This document shows, piece by piece, positions 16,393-25,334 of a stretch of 43,400 nucleotides of DNA (position 1 is the first letter of the stretch; the number at the start of each line of letters is the position of its first letter). This stretch comes from Candidatus Zhuqueibacterota bacterium (GTDB taxonomy: Bacteria > Zhuqueibacterota > Zhuqueibacteria > Residuimicrobiales > Krinioviventaceae), in the NCBI GenBank assembly GCA_016928775.1, contig JAFGKD010000045.1, positions 1 to 43,400 on the forward strand, written 5' to 3'. A program made the translations under genes and the position numbers. Under the pieces are notes generated by a model that worked only from the letters and a program-made list of their open reading frames with translations, had not been told where the DNA came from and ran no database searches.

Positions 16393-17412
16393 TTAGTTCA
16401 AACAATCGATACCAACAAGTGCTTCGTGCTCTTTCCCGCAGGTCAATGTGGGATTTTTTGTGTCAATTTTCGCCGGAACGTTGCGGCGGCGCAAGTGTGG
16501 CACTTGCGGCGCAACGGGAATGTTCTCGCGTGCGCACAGCGCATCAACAAGATAGTCCCGATCGAACAGTGCTTTTGCCTGGCAAGAGGGCAGGTATTGG
16601 TCGCTTTCACTGTTTATCGAATGTGGGCTGAAAAATGAGCGCGTCAGTTGCATGAAATTCGGCCGAACTGAAACCGACAGGGCGATGAATTGTTCAATAA
16701 CATTTTCCAGTTCGCCGACATTGCCGGGCCAATCGTGTCTTTGGAGCATAGCAAGCGTTTCCGGAAGCAGGTAAGCGCCGCGCACATGATATTTCTTGGA
16801 ATACTTTTGCACAAAATGTTTGGCTATGGCGGGAATATCCTCGCGGCGTTCGCGCAGCGGCGGAATTTCGAGGGTGATGATGTTGAGGCGGTAAAAAAGA
16901 TCCTGGCGAAAAGTGCCATGCTTCACCAGCTTTTTCAAATTCCTGCTGGTTGCACAAATCAGACGCGCCCTGGATTGTGCTCCTGTCATTCGTCCCATCC
17001 GAAAAAATTCCTCATCCTGCAACACCTGGAGCAGCTTGACCTGGATTGCGGCATTTATATCGCTGATTTCATCGAGAAAGAGTGTGCCATTCTCTGCCAT
17101 CTTGTAAAACCCGGATGAATTCAGAGCGCTGCTGCAGGCAAAGCCTTGTTCATCGCCAAAGAGCGCACTCTCCAGCAAGACACCTGGAATTCCAGCGGCA
17201 CGCACCGGGACAAAATGATGCGCCGAATGATCGCTATTTTTATGAATCATACGCGCAACGAGTTCCTTGCCCGTGCCCGGCTCGCCGTAAATCAAGACAG
17301 TCGTTGGTAAAGGCGCGATTTCGCTGATAATATTCTTTAATTTTTGAACTGCCTCACTCTCACCCATCAAGGAGTCATACGCCAATGCTGTTTGACAAAC
17401 CTTGTCCACCAC
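16393..17412 (-). CDS. Sigma-54-activator-like AAA+ protein with degenerate GAFTGA loop and C-terminus
   Basis: The 339-residue protein starts with GTG (GGAG eight bases upstream) and consists of the AAA+ module of bacterial enhancer-binding proteins without any N-terminal sensor domain. It has Walker A GEPGTGKE (43-50), Walker B GTLFLDEI (109-116), the sensor and arginine-finger segment FRQDLFYRLNIITLEIPPLRERREDIP and the HDWPGNVGELENVIE motif. The GAFTGA loop that contacts sigma-54 is replaced by GFACSS (90-95). The C-terminal Fis-type DNA-binding helix-turn-helix is only faintly recognisable (HLRRRNVPAKI where LLGISRRTLYRKL is usual). ATP binding is likely; activation of sigma-54 RNA polymerase by the usual route is unlikely. 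It may be a repurposed or decaying regulator. Confidence 0.8.
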   Translation of the reverse strand: MVDKVCQTALAYDSLMGESEAVQKLKNIISEIAPLPTTVLIYGEPGTGKELVARMIHKNSDHSAHHFVPVRAAGIPGVLLESALFGDEQGFACSSALNSSGFYKMAENGTLFLDEISDINAAIQVKLLQVLQDEEFFRMGRMTGAQSRARLICATSRNLKKLVKHGTFRQDLFYRLNIITLEIPPLRERREDIPAIAKHFVQKYSKKYHVRGAYLLPETLAMLQRHDWPGNVGELENVIEQFIALSVSVRPNFMQLTRSFFSPHSINSESDQYLPSCQAKALFDRDYLVDALCARENIPVAPQVPHLRRRNVPAKIDTKNPTLTCGKEHEALVGIDCLN

Positions 17413-17727
17413 AAGTCCACTCCGAGTTCTTTATTTTTGTATTGTATTTATCAAACATTGTGCCGAAATTTACATTATCAACAGAGTGATCAGAAAAAGG
17501 AAAAAATATTCTATCTGGAAATATTGATGTTAAGTCACTTTGTCTGAAATTATTTCAGTTCTTAAAACGATCATCCCGTCACAAGCCTTAACGCCCTATT
17601 TGAAACACTTTCGTGTGACCCGATTGCAAGTCTGTAATTAAGGAAAAATTGCTATCATGAGCACTTTGATCGTCATTGATTATCGAAATCATTGTTTGTA
17701 TATTTGGCAGAATGATTTGGGATAACC
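17413..17727. other. Divergent intergenic region between the AAA+ gene and sbcDC
   Basis: About 315 AT-rich bases separate the minus-strand AAA+ gene from plus-strand sbcD, so promoters for both should lie here. It contains a perfect 15-base dyad at 17544-17558. A 22-codon frame (17657-17725, starting MSTLIVIDYRNHCLYIW) ends two bases before the sbcD ATG; it could be a leader that couples translation, since sbcD has only a weak ribosome binding site, but chance is equally possible. Confidence 0.5.
17544..17558. promoter_or_regulatory. Perfect 15-bp dyad, possible operator
   Basis: CTGAAAT, one central T, then ATTTCAG form an exact palindrome about 130 bases upstream of the AAA+ gene and about 170 bases upstream of sbcD. 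The size and position fit a dimeric repressor or activator site in a divergent promoter region. No known consensus is matched with confidence. Confidence 0.35.
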
Positions 17728-18840
17728 ATGAAACTGTTACATTTTTCCGATACGCACCTGGGTTTCTCGGAGTACTTTAAAATTGATCCTGATACTGGCT
17801 TGAACCAGCGGGAGCAGGATTTTTACACTGCCTGGCAACAGGTTATCACCGCAATTTTTCAGCACAAACCGGATGTTGTGGTGCATGCCGGCGACCTGTT
17901 TCACACACCGCGTCCGAACAATCGGGCCATTCGGATCGCTCTTGAAAGTATACAAAAATTAAGTGATGCCAGTATCCCGCTGGTTATTGTCGCTGGAAAC
18001 CATGAAACCCCGCGGATTCGTACAACCGGATCAATTTTCGAGTCGATCGCACTGTTTCCACATGTATATGCTGCGTATTCAAGCATGTTTGAGCGGTTTA
18101 CGGTTAATGATATAGATTTTTATTGTATCCCGCATTGCTCTTTGACCGAAGAGATGGATCGGGCATTTGTGGATTTGGCATCCGCAAATAGTGGCCGGGG
18201 GAGCGCAACTGTTTTTGTCTCACATGGGGCATGGGGCGGCCAGTATGGTATGGGCGAATTTAATGAACAGCGACTGCCGGATGTGGAGATAAAAAGCGGC
18301 ATGACTTTTAACTATATCGCGCTTGGACATTACCACCGCTATGTCGAGGTGAAGGAGAACGCCTGCTATTCCAGTTCGACCGAGCGAACAAGTTTGAACG
18401 AACACAACACTAACTGCGGTTATGTGATTGTTGACCTCGAGTCCGGTGCCAGGACGTATCACACGATTCACCCGCGCCCGATGAAAAAATTTCCACCTTT
18501 GGATTGTCAGGATTTGACCACCTCCGTGATATACGAAAAATTGACCGCGTTGGCCACCTCGGATATTCAAGATGCGATCATCCAGGTCACGCTTGCGAAT
18601 GTTGAGAATGATGCTTTTCTTCGGCTCAATATGCGCGAGATCGATGAAATTTTCAAGGACACATTTTATCTTGAAAAGCAAATCTTTCGAAAACTCTCCG
18701 AATCAAAGCAGATGGTGGCCCAGTCAAAAATAGAGGCATTGCCCGTAGAATTTGAACGTTTTCTTGTATCCCATACCGGCAGAGAACTGGACAAAAAAAA
18801 GCTCGCCGAGATGGGTGCGCATTATCTGGAAGCGGAATGA
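17728..18840 (+). CDS. sbcD: Exonuclease SbcCD subunit D (Mre11-type)
   Basis: SbcD is the nuclease subunit of the SbcCD complex, which opens DNA hairpins and trims blocked DNA ends with Mn2+. The 370-residue protein shows all five metallophosphoesterase motifs: HFSDTHLG, HAGDLFH, VAGNHETP, FVSHGAW and ALGHYHRY. Residues after about 250 form the capping and partner-binding region. The length is within the usual SbcD range. The ATG at 17728 has no strong Shine-Dalgarno sequence. sbcC follows after four bases, the usual arrangement. The complex acts on long palindromes, and this window itself is rich in palindromic repeats. Confidence 0.95.
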   Translation: MKLLHFSDTHLGFSEYFKIDPDTGLNQREQDFYTAWQQVITAIFQHKPDVVVHAGDLFHTPRPNNRAIRIALESIQKLSDASIPLVIVAGNHETPRIRTTGSIFESIALFPHVYAAYSSMFERFTVNDIDFYCIPHCSLTEEMDRAFVDLASANSGRGSATVFVSHGAWGGQYGMGEFNEQRLPDVEIKSGMTFNYIALGHYHRYVEVKENACYSSSTERTSLNEHNTNCGYVIVDLESGARTYHTIHPRPMKKFPPLDCQDLTTSVIYEKLTALATSDIQDAIIQVTLANVENDAFLRLNMREIDEIFKDTFYLEKQIFRKLSESKQMVAQSKIEALPVEFERFLVSHTGRELDKKKLAEMGAHYLEAE

Positions 18841-18844
18841 CGGC

Positions 18845-21247
18845 ATGATCATAAAATCTCTGAAATTGCAGAACTATCGTCGCTTTGAACAGCTTGATCT
18901 AGAGTTCCCGGAGAATCTCATTGGCATTATTGGCCGAAACGGCGCCGGCAAATCAACCATTATTGAGGCAATCGGTTGGGCGTTGTACGGTAACCGAATC
19001 GTGCGAACGGACAAGCAGGATGTTCGGTCGCAGCATGTCGACGAAAAAGCAACCTGTGTGGTGGAAATCGTTTACGCCTATGCCGGCTCTGAATTTCGAA
19101 TTGAGAGAAAGCTAAAGGGCAAGCATGCAACCAGTGAGGCAGCCCTGTGGCGGGATGGCGGAGAAGACGCGATCGCTGTTCAGGACCGGGGGGTGAATGA
19201 TTTTGTTGAGAATTTGTTGCAGCTTGATTATCGTTCTTTCATCACCTCGGTTTTCGCGCAGCAGAAAGAATTGGCCAAACTTAGCACTTTGCAGCCGGAG
19301 CAGCGGCGACAAGCGATCAACCGGCTCATTGGTATTGATCGCATCGATCGTGCGCGCGAGCATGTCCGGCGGGATCGAAACGAAAAACAGGCGTTTGTTC
19401 AGGGTAAGAAATCGGCGCTGAAAGATAGTACTGAACTTGCATCCCGGCTGCAAGATTTTAAATCCGAATACGCGACAATGTCAAAAAACAGGACCGCGCT
19501 GCAGGAAAAAGTGGATGAGGGAACGACCGTGCTCAAAAGCGCACGCGACGAATTTGAAGCGATTTCCAAATTGCGGGATCAATATCAACGCTGGGAGGCG
19601 CACCTCGCCACCCTCAATTCACGCCAACAGGAGAATCAAAAAAATCTGCAGCGGTCACAATCTGAAATAGATGAGATCGAAGCGGCTGAAAAAAAATTGT
19701 CTGAATTGGCGTCCCTTTTACAGGAATTTGACGCGATAAAAGAAAAAAAACTCAAGCTGGACAAAGAGCGGGAAAAATTCACTGCCCATAGCAGTCGCTT
19801 GCGAGAAAAAACAATCATTCAGGATGCACTGCAACGGGAACAATCGAATAAAGCAGAAACACAGCGTCGCGCCCAGGATTTCGAGCAGCTGCAAAAATCA
19901 TTTGATAAAGTAACAACCGAACTGATCACCTTTGAAAATAAAATTGAAGCGCATCAGGAACTCATTAAAAAAGTGCATGCTGAAAAACTCACAGCCGAGT
20001 CCAGGGGAAAAGATTTCCGGCAAAAGCTGGACAGCATCAAAGAACTTGGACCCGATGGCGAGTGTCCGGTGTGTTCCCAGCGCCTGGGAGACCATTACGA
20101 GGGTGTCATCGATGATCATCAGAGGCAGTTGGTCAATTTTCGCACTCTTTATCTTCAATTCAAGCAAGAAGAAGAGGCTGCCATTGCCCGGCAAAAGAAC
20201 CTGCAAAGGCAGCTCGGACAAAAAAGATCCAGGCGGGAGGAACTCGTCAAAAAAATAAAGTCAGCTCAGGATGCTCAGGATTTGGTGGCCAGGATTCAAG
20301 AACATATAACCAATTATCAAAATCAAATATCGCTGGTGGATGCGGCAATTGAAAAAATAGGTGCGATTGACTATGATGAACATGTACATAAGGATACGAT
20401 AGCAAAATATGAGGAGCTCGTTGGTATCAAGCAAAAAGCCGCCAAGCTGGAAGAGCGAGTCAGTCGTCGGAAGGGGATTGAACACTATATCGAATCAATC
20501 GAGAAAGAGCTGGAGGAAATCAAAAGAGATACCGAATCAGCGCGGACGGCCCAGGCAGCTCTTGGATTTGAGGAGGAGGCGTTCGCACGCGCGAAACAGC
20601 GTGTAGCGGATAGCGAAACAGCTGTCAATCAGCTAAAAGATCAATTAGCGTCTGCTTTGCAAGCGATGGCTGTGTTGGATCGTGATATAAAAAATGTGCA
20701 AAATGAAATTGTCGCGCAACGGCAACTTGCCAGGGAGATAAAACAGAGCGAGGAGGAAATTGTTTATCTTAATGCGCTGGATGAATATTTCGGCCATTTT
20801 CGACTCGAGCTTGCCGGTCGCATTCGACCGCTGATCGCGCATCGGGCATCCGAGCTGCTGAATTTAACCACAAACTCACGCTATGCACAAATCGATTTGG
20901 ATCAGGATTACAATATCAAAATTTATGATGGCAATCTCCCTTTTTCCATCGAGCGTTTTTCCGGTGGCGAGCAAGACCTCGCCAATCTCTGTTTACGGGT
21001 GGCTATCAGTCAGGTTGTTGCGGAACGCAGTGGCGGGGCGCCAATCAATTTTATTGTCCTGGATGAAATTTTCGGTTCGCAAGATACAGAGCGGCGAAAT
21101 TTGATTTTGAATGCCCTGGGACAGTTATCGACGCAGTTCAGGCAAATATTTGTCATCACTCATATTGAAGCGATCAAAGAGATGTTGCCGGTATTGGTGA
21201 ATGTCGAAATGTGTGATGCGGCTGTGAGCACAGCAACGCTGGTCTAA
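18845..21247 (+). CDS. sbcC: Exonuclease SbcCD subunit C (Rad50-type ATPase)
   Basis: This is an 800-residue SMC-like ATPase partner of SbcD. The N-terminal half-domain starts MIIKSLKLQNYRRF and has Walker A IGRNGAGKST. Two long coiled-coil arms (about residues 170-390 and 430-630) surround the zinc hook CPVCSQR (Cys407 and Cys410), where two complexes dimerise. The C-terminal half has the ABC signature FSGGEQDL and Walker B FIVLDEIFGSQD followed by the His-switch segment VITHIE. I start at the ATG at 18845; the open frame extends upstream into sbcD but without a better start. It is shorter than the E. coli protein (about 1050), as is common outside Proteobacteria. Confidence 0.95.
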   Translation: MIIKSLKLQNYRRFEQLDLEFPENLIGIIGRNGAGKSTIIEAIGWALYGNRIVRTDKQDVRSQHVDEKATCVVEIVYAYAGSEFRIERKLKGKHATSEAALWRDGGEDAIAVQDRGVNDFVENLLQLDYRSFITSVFAQQKELAKLSTLQPEQRRQAINRLIGIDRIDRAREHVRRDRNEKQAFVQGKKSALKDSTELASRLQDFKSEYATMSKNRTALQEKVDEGTTVLKSARDEFEAISKLRDQYQRWEAHLATLNSRQQENQKNLQRSQSEIDEIEAAEKKLSELASLLQEFDAIKEKKLKLDKEREKFTAHSSRLREKTIIQDALQREQSNKAETQRRAQDFEQLQKSFDKVTTELITFENKIEAHQELIKKVHAEKLTAESRGKDFRQKLDSIKELGPDGECPVCSQRLGDHYEGVIDDHQRQLVNFRTLYLQFKQEEEAAIARQKNLQRQLGQKRSRREELVKKIKSAQDAQDLVARIQEHITNYQNQISLVDAAIEKIGAIDYDEHVHKDTIAKYEELVGIKQKAAKLEERVSRRKGIEHYIESIEKELEEIKRDTESARTAQAALGFEEEAFARAKQRVADSETAVNQLKDQLASALQAMAVLDRDIKNVQNEIVAQRQLAREIKQSEEEIVYLNALDEYFGHFRLELAGRIRPLIAHRASELLNLTTNSRYAQIDLDQDYNIKIYDGNLPFSIERFSGGEQDLANLCLRVAISQVVAERSGGAPINFIVLDEIFGSQDTERRNLILNALGQLSTQFRQIFVITHIEAIKEMLPVLVNVEMCDAAVSTATLV

Positions 21248-21253
21248 ATCCTT

Positions 21254-22294
21254 TTATGTCGTTTCAAGTCCCCCGTCAATTTCATCCGCTTCTTTTTTCG
21301 CCTCGCTCTGAATGCTTCTGACGCTCATACCCATCACTGAAACCAGGACAAGTCCGACAATCAGGATCGGCAAAAAGTTGATGCCGTGCACGACAAAAGC
21401 AAAAGAGAGGGCGTCACTTTCCGGCACACCAAAAAATCCCAGAGAAATCTGGCACAGCCAGTGATAAGTACCGACATAACCGGGGGAAGAGGGTACAAGA
21501 ACAGCAATAGTCGTTATGACAAGAAGAACCAGTGGTGTGACCCATGTGACTTTTTCATACATCTCGACAAAATTAAAAGCATATAATCCGAGTTGAAAAA
21601 TATAGCCATAACAAAACCATATCAGCAATGAAAGCACAGTGACCATAATGTAGTGCCGCCAACTTTTCAGCCCGACCACACCATCCAAAAACGAATGCAA
21701 AAGTTCGTTCATTTTATGCCGTAGCGCAGGCGGTAATGGTTTCAGAACGATATCCAGAATAGCCAGTGTTTGATCACGATATTTTTTCAGCAAGAGCAAC
21801 GCGAAAAGGAGCAGGGCAATGAATCCGAAACTGATATAGCCGCTCTTTTGCACCCATTCCGGAAAAGGAAATACCACGATCGTGAGTGCCATGAGAAGCA
21901 AAAGAGTAAAGACGTCAATAATACGTTCAACCACAATTGTCGCAAAGACTGCACTACCGGACACCGGACTTTTTTTGCCGACCAGATAGGCGCGGATGAA
22001 TTCGCCAAGATGCGCCGGCAGGAATGTATTGGCCATGTAACCGATTAATAACGATGAATACAAATCTTTTCTCTTCACCTCGGCGATCGGCGCCAGCAAC
22101 AGTTGCCAGCGCCAGGCGCGCAGCCAGTGACTGAAAAATATCACCGCCAATGCCGGAATAAAATATATATAATGTGCGCGTTTGAACGCTGACCACATTT
22201 GAGCAAAATTCACATCTTTAAAGGAAAAAAAAAGACATGCTGCTGCAGCACAAAGCCCCAGGATAACTTTCCAGTCTTTTAGTCCTTTACTCAT
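21254..22294 (-). CDS. UPF0104/lysylphosphatidylglycerol-synthase-like membrane protein
   Basis: This is an integral membrane protein of about 346 residues with roughly seven to eight hydrophobic spans. Conserved family segments are visible: HWLRAWRWQLLLAPI, LIGYMANTFLPAHLGEFIRAYLVG, FATIVVERIIDVFTLL, and VPSSPGYVGTYHW. These define the flippase-like family that includes AglD and the membrane half of MprF; members are linked to lipid or glycolipid transfer, but the substrate here is unknown. I start at the ATG at 22294, preceded by AAAGGA; a longer reading to 22321 has no signal-like addition. It is convergent with sbcC, with stop codons six bases apart. Confidence 0.85.
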   Translation of the reverse strand: MSKGLKDWKVILGLCAAAACLFFSFKDVNFAQMWSAFKRAHYIYFIPALAVIFFSHWLRAWRWQLLLAPIAEVKRKDLYSSLLIGYMANTFLPAHLGEFIRAYLVGKKSPVSGSAVFATIVVERIIDVFTLLLLMALTIVVFPFPEWVQKSGYISFGFIALLLFALLLLKKYRDQTLAILDIVLKPLPPALRHKMNELLHSFLDGVVGLKSWRHYIMVTVLSLLIWFCYGYIFQLGLYAFNFVEMYEKVTWVTPLVLLVITTIAVLVPSSPGYVGTYHWLCQISLGFFGVPESDALSFAFVVHGINFLPILIVGLVLVSVMGMSVRSIQSEAKKEADEIDGGLETT

Positions 22295-22682
22295 ACTTGT
22301 CCTTTCGCAAGAGTCGTGCATTCATACGTGCGGCGATATTCAAATGCGGAAGAATGTTTTGATCCGAGCTTACCACGATTATGAGAGCTTTTCTAAGAAG
22401 AGACAGAAACAATATATTTTCTCTCCGCGCATCTTTGCGTCCTCGGCGGTTCCAGGTACTTGATCTGCAGAAGAACCTAAAAAATTTAAACTTTGGGACG
22501 TTTAAATCAAATAAAAAATAACAGTAAGATCCCTCTTGCAGGACACCAGCGAAGTTTTGTATTTTCCCCAAAAGTGATTGCTTTATCAAGGATGTCAAAT
22601 TTTCTCATTCTCTCGCAATAGATATTGATTTTATCATGATGAATCTCTATTTTTAGCATGTTCAAAAGAGCAAAGGAGCAGC
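22295..22682. other. Divergent intergenic region with a dispersed repeat
   Basis: About 390 bases between two divergent genes. It contains the CTTTGCG-type repeat at 22419-22453, is otherwise AT-rich, and should hold promoters for both the UPF0104 gene and the SPOR lipoprotein gene. No gene is seen. Confidence 0.6.
22419..22453. repeat. Short dispersed repeat of the CTCCGCG/CTTTGCGTCCTCGGCGGTT type
   Basis: The sequence TTCTCTCCGCGCATC, then TTTGCGTCCTCGGCGGTTCC, resembles short degenerate tandem repeats (units of about 9-10 bases around TTTGCG) that I recognise from intergenic regions of many bacterial genomes. There is one copy in this window. Confidence 0.45.
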
Positions 22683-23228
22683 ATGCGATTCTTTAAATAT
22701 CTCTTGGTTTTACTCGGTTTTGTTTTTTTATCCTGCAGCGCATCCAAACAAACGGTAAAAAGTGATGAACCTGTGCGCGCCATTCAGGAAAAGACGAGTG
22801 TGGAGCGGAACGAAGAATTTGATCCATTGACACTTGGGGATTATAGATTAGAGATTGATACAGCCAAACCGCTTGATGATACCGTTGATATCGCGCAATT
22901 GTTGCGCAGTGCATCACCGGCTGATAGTGCATCTGAGCCGTCAAAAATCCGCGGATTTCGAGTTCAGTTGATTTCAACCCGGAATGAAGAAGAAGCTCGA
23001 TCGGTCATGCGCAATGCCATCATCAGTTTTGCTGAACCGGTATATCGCGACTATGATAATCCTTATTATAAAATTCGTGTTGGAGATTTCAAGTCGCGTT
23101 ACGACGCCAGTAAAGTTCAGGAACAGGCGATAGAACTTGGTTTTCAGGAGGCATGGGTTGTGCGTGCCTTGATCTGGGACAAGCCGCCAAAAGCGTCCAG
23201 CCAGCAAGCAGATGATGGGGATTTTTAG
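22683..23228 (+). CDS. SPOR domain-containing lipoprotein
   Basis: This is a 181-residue protein with a lipoprotein signal (lipobox LSCS, Cys at residue 19). After a low-complexity acidic linker, residues about 95-165 form a SPOR domain: FRVQLISTRNEEEARSVM and the YYKIRVGDFKSRYDASKV segment followed by GFQEAWVVRA. SPOR domains bind peptidoglycan glycan strands lacking stem peptides, typically at division sites, so a periplasmic role at the cell wall is likely. The ATG has AAGGAG just upstream. It stands alone between the sbcDC region and the exoprotein island. Confidence 0.9.
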   Translation: MRFFKYLLVLLGFVFLSCSASKQTVKSDEPVRAIQEKTSVERNEEFDPLTLGDYRLEIDTAKPLDDTVDIAQLLRSASPADSASEPSKIRGFRVQLISTRNEEEARSVMRNAIISFAEPVYRDYDNPYYKIRVGDFKSRYDASKVQEQAIELGFQEAWVVRALIWDKPPKASSQQADDGDF

Positions 23229-23551
23229 CCTGAAAAATTAATAAACATAAGTCGCACGTTTTCTATTCGTTGTTTGCAAACTTTGCAGCCGATTCTTTGT
23301 CGGCTCAAGCCTTTATGTATCATGATCCCAACCTCCATTTTACGTTAAAATATCTTTTTTAATCTGCCTGATTTTCCTTCAATAATCTATCCTGTTCATC
23401 CTGGTTATCCTGTCAAAATAAAAGCCAATTATTTGCATCAAGCGATAACTTTTTGCGAAATGTTTTTGCGATTTCTCCACTTAAAGTAGAATCCATCCAG
23501 CAGAGCGTTGAATGATCGAAAATCATCTAATCCTTTTTGGAGGACAAAAAA
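23229..23551. other. Intergenic region before the exoprotein island
   Basis: About 320 bases without a gene. It contains a short dispersed repeat at 23384-23417 and the GGAGGA ribosome binding site of the next gene. The promoter of the first island gene is presumably here but no consensus is clear. Confidence 0.6.
23384..23417. repeat. Short dispersed repeat of the ATCCTGTTCATCCTG type
   Basis: The units ATCCTGTTC, ATCCTGGTT and ATCCTGTC follow each other with a period of about nine bases. It belongs to a widely seen class of short intergenic tandem repeats, similar in style to the ATCCGTG repeats at 4-108 and 7087-7192. Confidence 0.5.
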
Positions 23552-25270
23552 ATGAAACGTTCAATTTTCTTCTTGTCGCTTTTTTGCGTTGTAACATCTG
23601 TTGTTTTTGCACAAATTCCGCAAACCATCAGCTATCAGGGTGTTCTGTCGGATGCCACCGGCGCGCCGGTTGCGGATGGCAACTATACCCTTGTTTTTAA
23701 GCTCTACGCCTCAGCAACCGGGGGCACGGCCCTGTGGACGGAAACCCAAACCGTGACAGTGACCAGCGGTGTGCTTGATGCTGTTTTGGGAAGTCTCACA
23801 CCCTTGAATCTGCCTTTTACGCAACCCTATTGGCTCGGCATCACGATCAATAATCAGACGGGTGAGTTGTTACCGCGAATTGAGCTCACATCGGCCGCCT
23901 ATAGTCTGAGTGCACGTACCGTGCCGGACGGCAGCATCAATAGTCAAAAAATCGCCAAGGATCAGGTGGTCAAGAGCTTGAATGGCTTGAAGGATGATGT
24001 TCGTATTACGGCCGGCGCCAATGTGACAGTCACAACCAACGGCGATGCGATAACGATCGCGGCCAACACGAATGGTGGCAGCGGTGGTAACACTCTGGAT
24101 ATGGCTTATGATCAAGGCGGACCGGGGGCTGGCCGTCAGATCACGGCTGATGCCGGCGCGGTCAAGATTGCCGGGGCTTCCGAGAGTGAGGCGCTCGTCG
24201 TTGACGGCAAGGTGGGCATCGGCGTCGCTAATCCACAGGCCAAGCTGGACGTGAAATATTGGCCGGCCAAGCAGTTGCGCCTCAGCGCTATCGGATCGTC
24301 AGCCTACTGGGATGTCTTTCATAATGCCTCATCATCGTCAGATTACGGCTTGAGCTTTAGCGATCATAACGGCACCGAATATTTGGCACTGAATCGCCTG
24401 GCCAATAAAAATTCGGTTTTCCTCAAGTCGCCTGTCGGCATTGGCACGGCGGATCCGCGCAGCGATTTGCACATCTACTCGGACGGTGATCCAAAATTCC
24501 GCTTCACCAATGGCAACGGCACTGAGGCCACGCTGGTTTATAACACGGACAGCGGCGGTTTGGAATTTCGCATGGGAGGTAGTGGTACGGATCCCAAACT
24601 CTATATTGGCGATTCCGGTAAAATTGGCATCGGCACCGTAACGCCGGCAGTACCGCTCGAAGTATTCGGCACCAATCTGGAAACCTTGCTGCTGCAATCG
24701 AGTCATACGATGGGGACGCGCTTGACGTTCAAATCGACGGCAACGGGTGGCCGTCGCTGGGACATCGGTGCCACAGCAGGAGAGGCGGGAGAGGGAGCCG
24801 ACAAGTTTATCATTCGAGATGGTGATGCAAACGCCACCCGATTTGTGATCGACAAAAATGGTCATTTTGGCTTTGGTACCGAATCGCCAAGCAATATTCT
24901 CACCGTAGCTCGCTACTCATCAACCGATCCGGTTGCCGATGCCTGGACGACCTATAGCTCCAAACGCTGGAAAACAAATATCCAAACCATAAAAGATGCC
25001 CTGGACAAGGTGAAACAACTGCGCGGCGTATCCTATGACTGGAAACAGGACAACAAACACGACATCGGTCTTATCGCCGAAGAAGTCGGGCAAGTGATCC
25101 CGGAAGTTGTCGTTTACGAAGAAAACGGCATTGATGCACGCTCGGTTGATTATCCGCGTCTCGTCGCCGTGTTGATCGAAGCGATGAAAGAGCAACAGCA
25201 AGAAATCGATAAACAGCGCGATAATATCCATGTGCTACAGCAACGCCTGCAGACTCTTGAATCCAGATAA
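23552..25270 (+). CDS. Secreted protein with S74-type intramolecular chaperone (tail-fibre) domain
   Basis: This is a 572-residue protein starting at the ATG at 23552 (GGAGGA seven bases upstream), with a signal peptide ending near VVFAQ. The N-terminal domain (about 20-130) begins PQTISYQGVLSDATGAPV, common in exported FCB proteins. The middle has four repeats of the VGIGTxxPxxxLxV type. The C-terminal part has SSKRWKTNI, DALDKVKQLRGVSYDWK and IGLIAEEVGQVIPEVV, the peptidase S74 / intramolecular chaperone domain of phage tail fibres and endosialidases, then a coiled coil (about 530-570). The Ser-Lys self-cleavage pair would be Ser469 and Lys474. It probably trimerises and cleaves itself to mature. 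It lacks the T9SS tail of its neighbours. Confidence 0.88.
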   Translation: MKRSIFFLSLFCVVTSVVFAQIPQTISYQGVLSDATGAPVADGNYTLVFKLYASATGGTALWTETQTVTVTSGVLDAVLGSLTPLNLPFTQPYWLGITINNQTGELLPRIELTSAAYSLSARTVPDGSINSQKIAKDQVVKSLNGLKDDVRITAGANVTVTTNGDAITIAANTNGGSGGNTLDMAYDQGGPGAGRQITADAGAVKIAGASESEALVVDGKVGIGVANPQAKLDVKYWPAKQLRLSAIGSSAYWDVFHNASSSSDYGLSFSDHNGTEYLALNRLANKNSVFLKSPVGIGTADPRSDLHIYSDGDPKFRFTNGNGTEATLVYNTDSGGLEFRMGGSGTDPKLYIGDSGKIGIGTVTPAVPLEVFGTNLETLLLQSSHTMGTRLTFKSTATGGRRWDIGATAGEAGEGADKFIIRDGDANATRFVIDKNGHFGFGTESPSNILTVARYSSTDPVADAWTTYSSKRWKTNIQTIKDALDKVKQLRGVSYDWKQDNKHDIGLIAEEVGQVIPEVVVYEENGIDARSVDYPRLVAVLIEAMKEQQQEIDKQRDNIHVLQQRLQTLESR

Positions 25271-25334
25271 CATTTCTTCATGAACGAGTTTCGTTATACG
25301 GTTTTTAGGTCAGAATGTCAAGGAGGATCTATCA

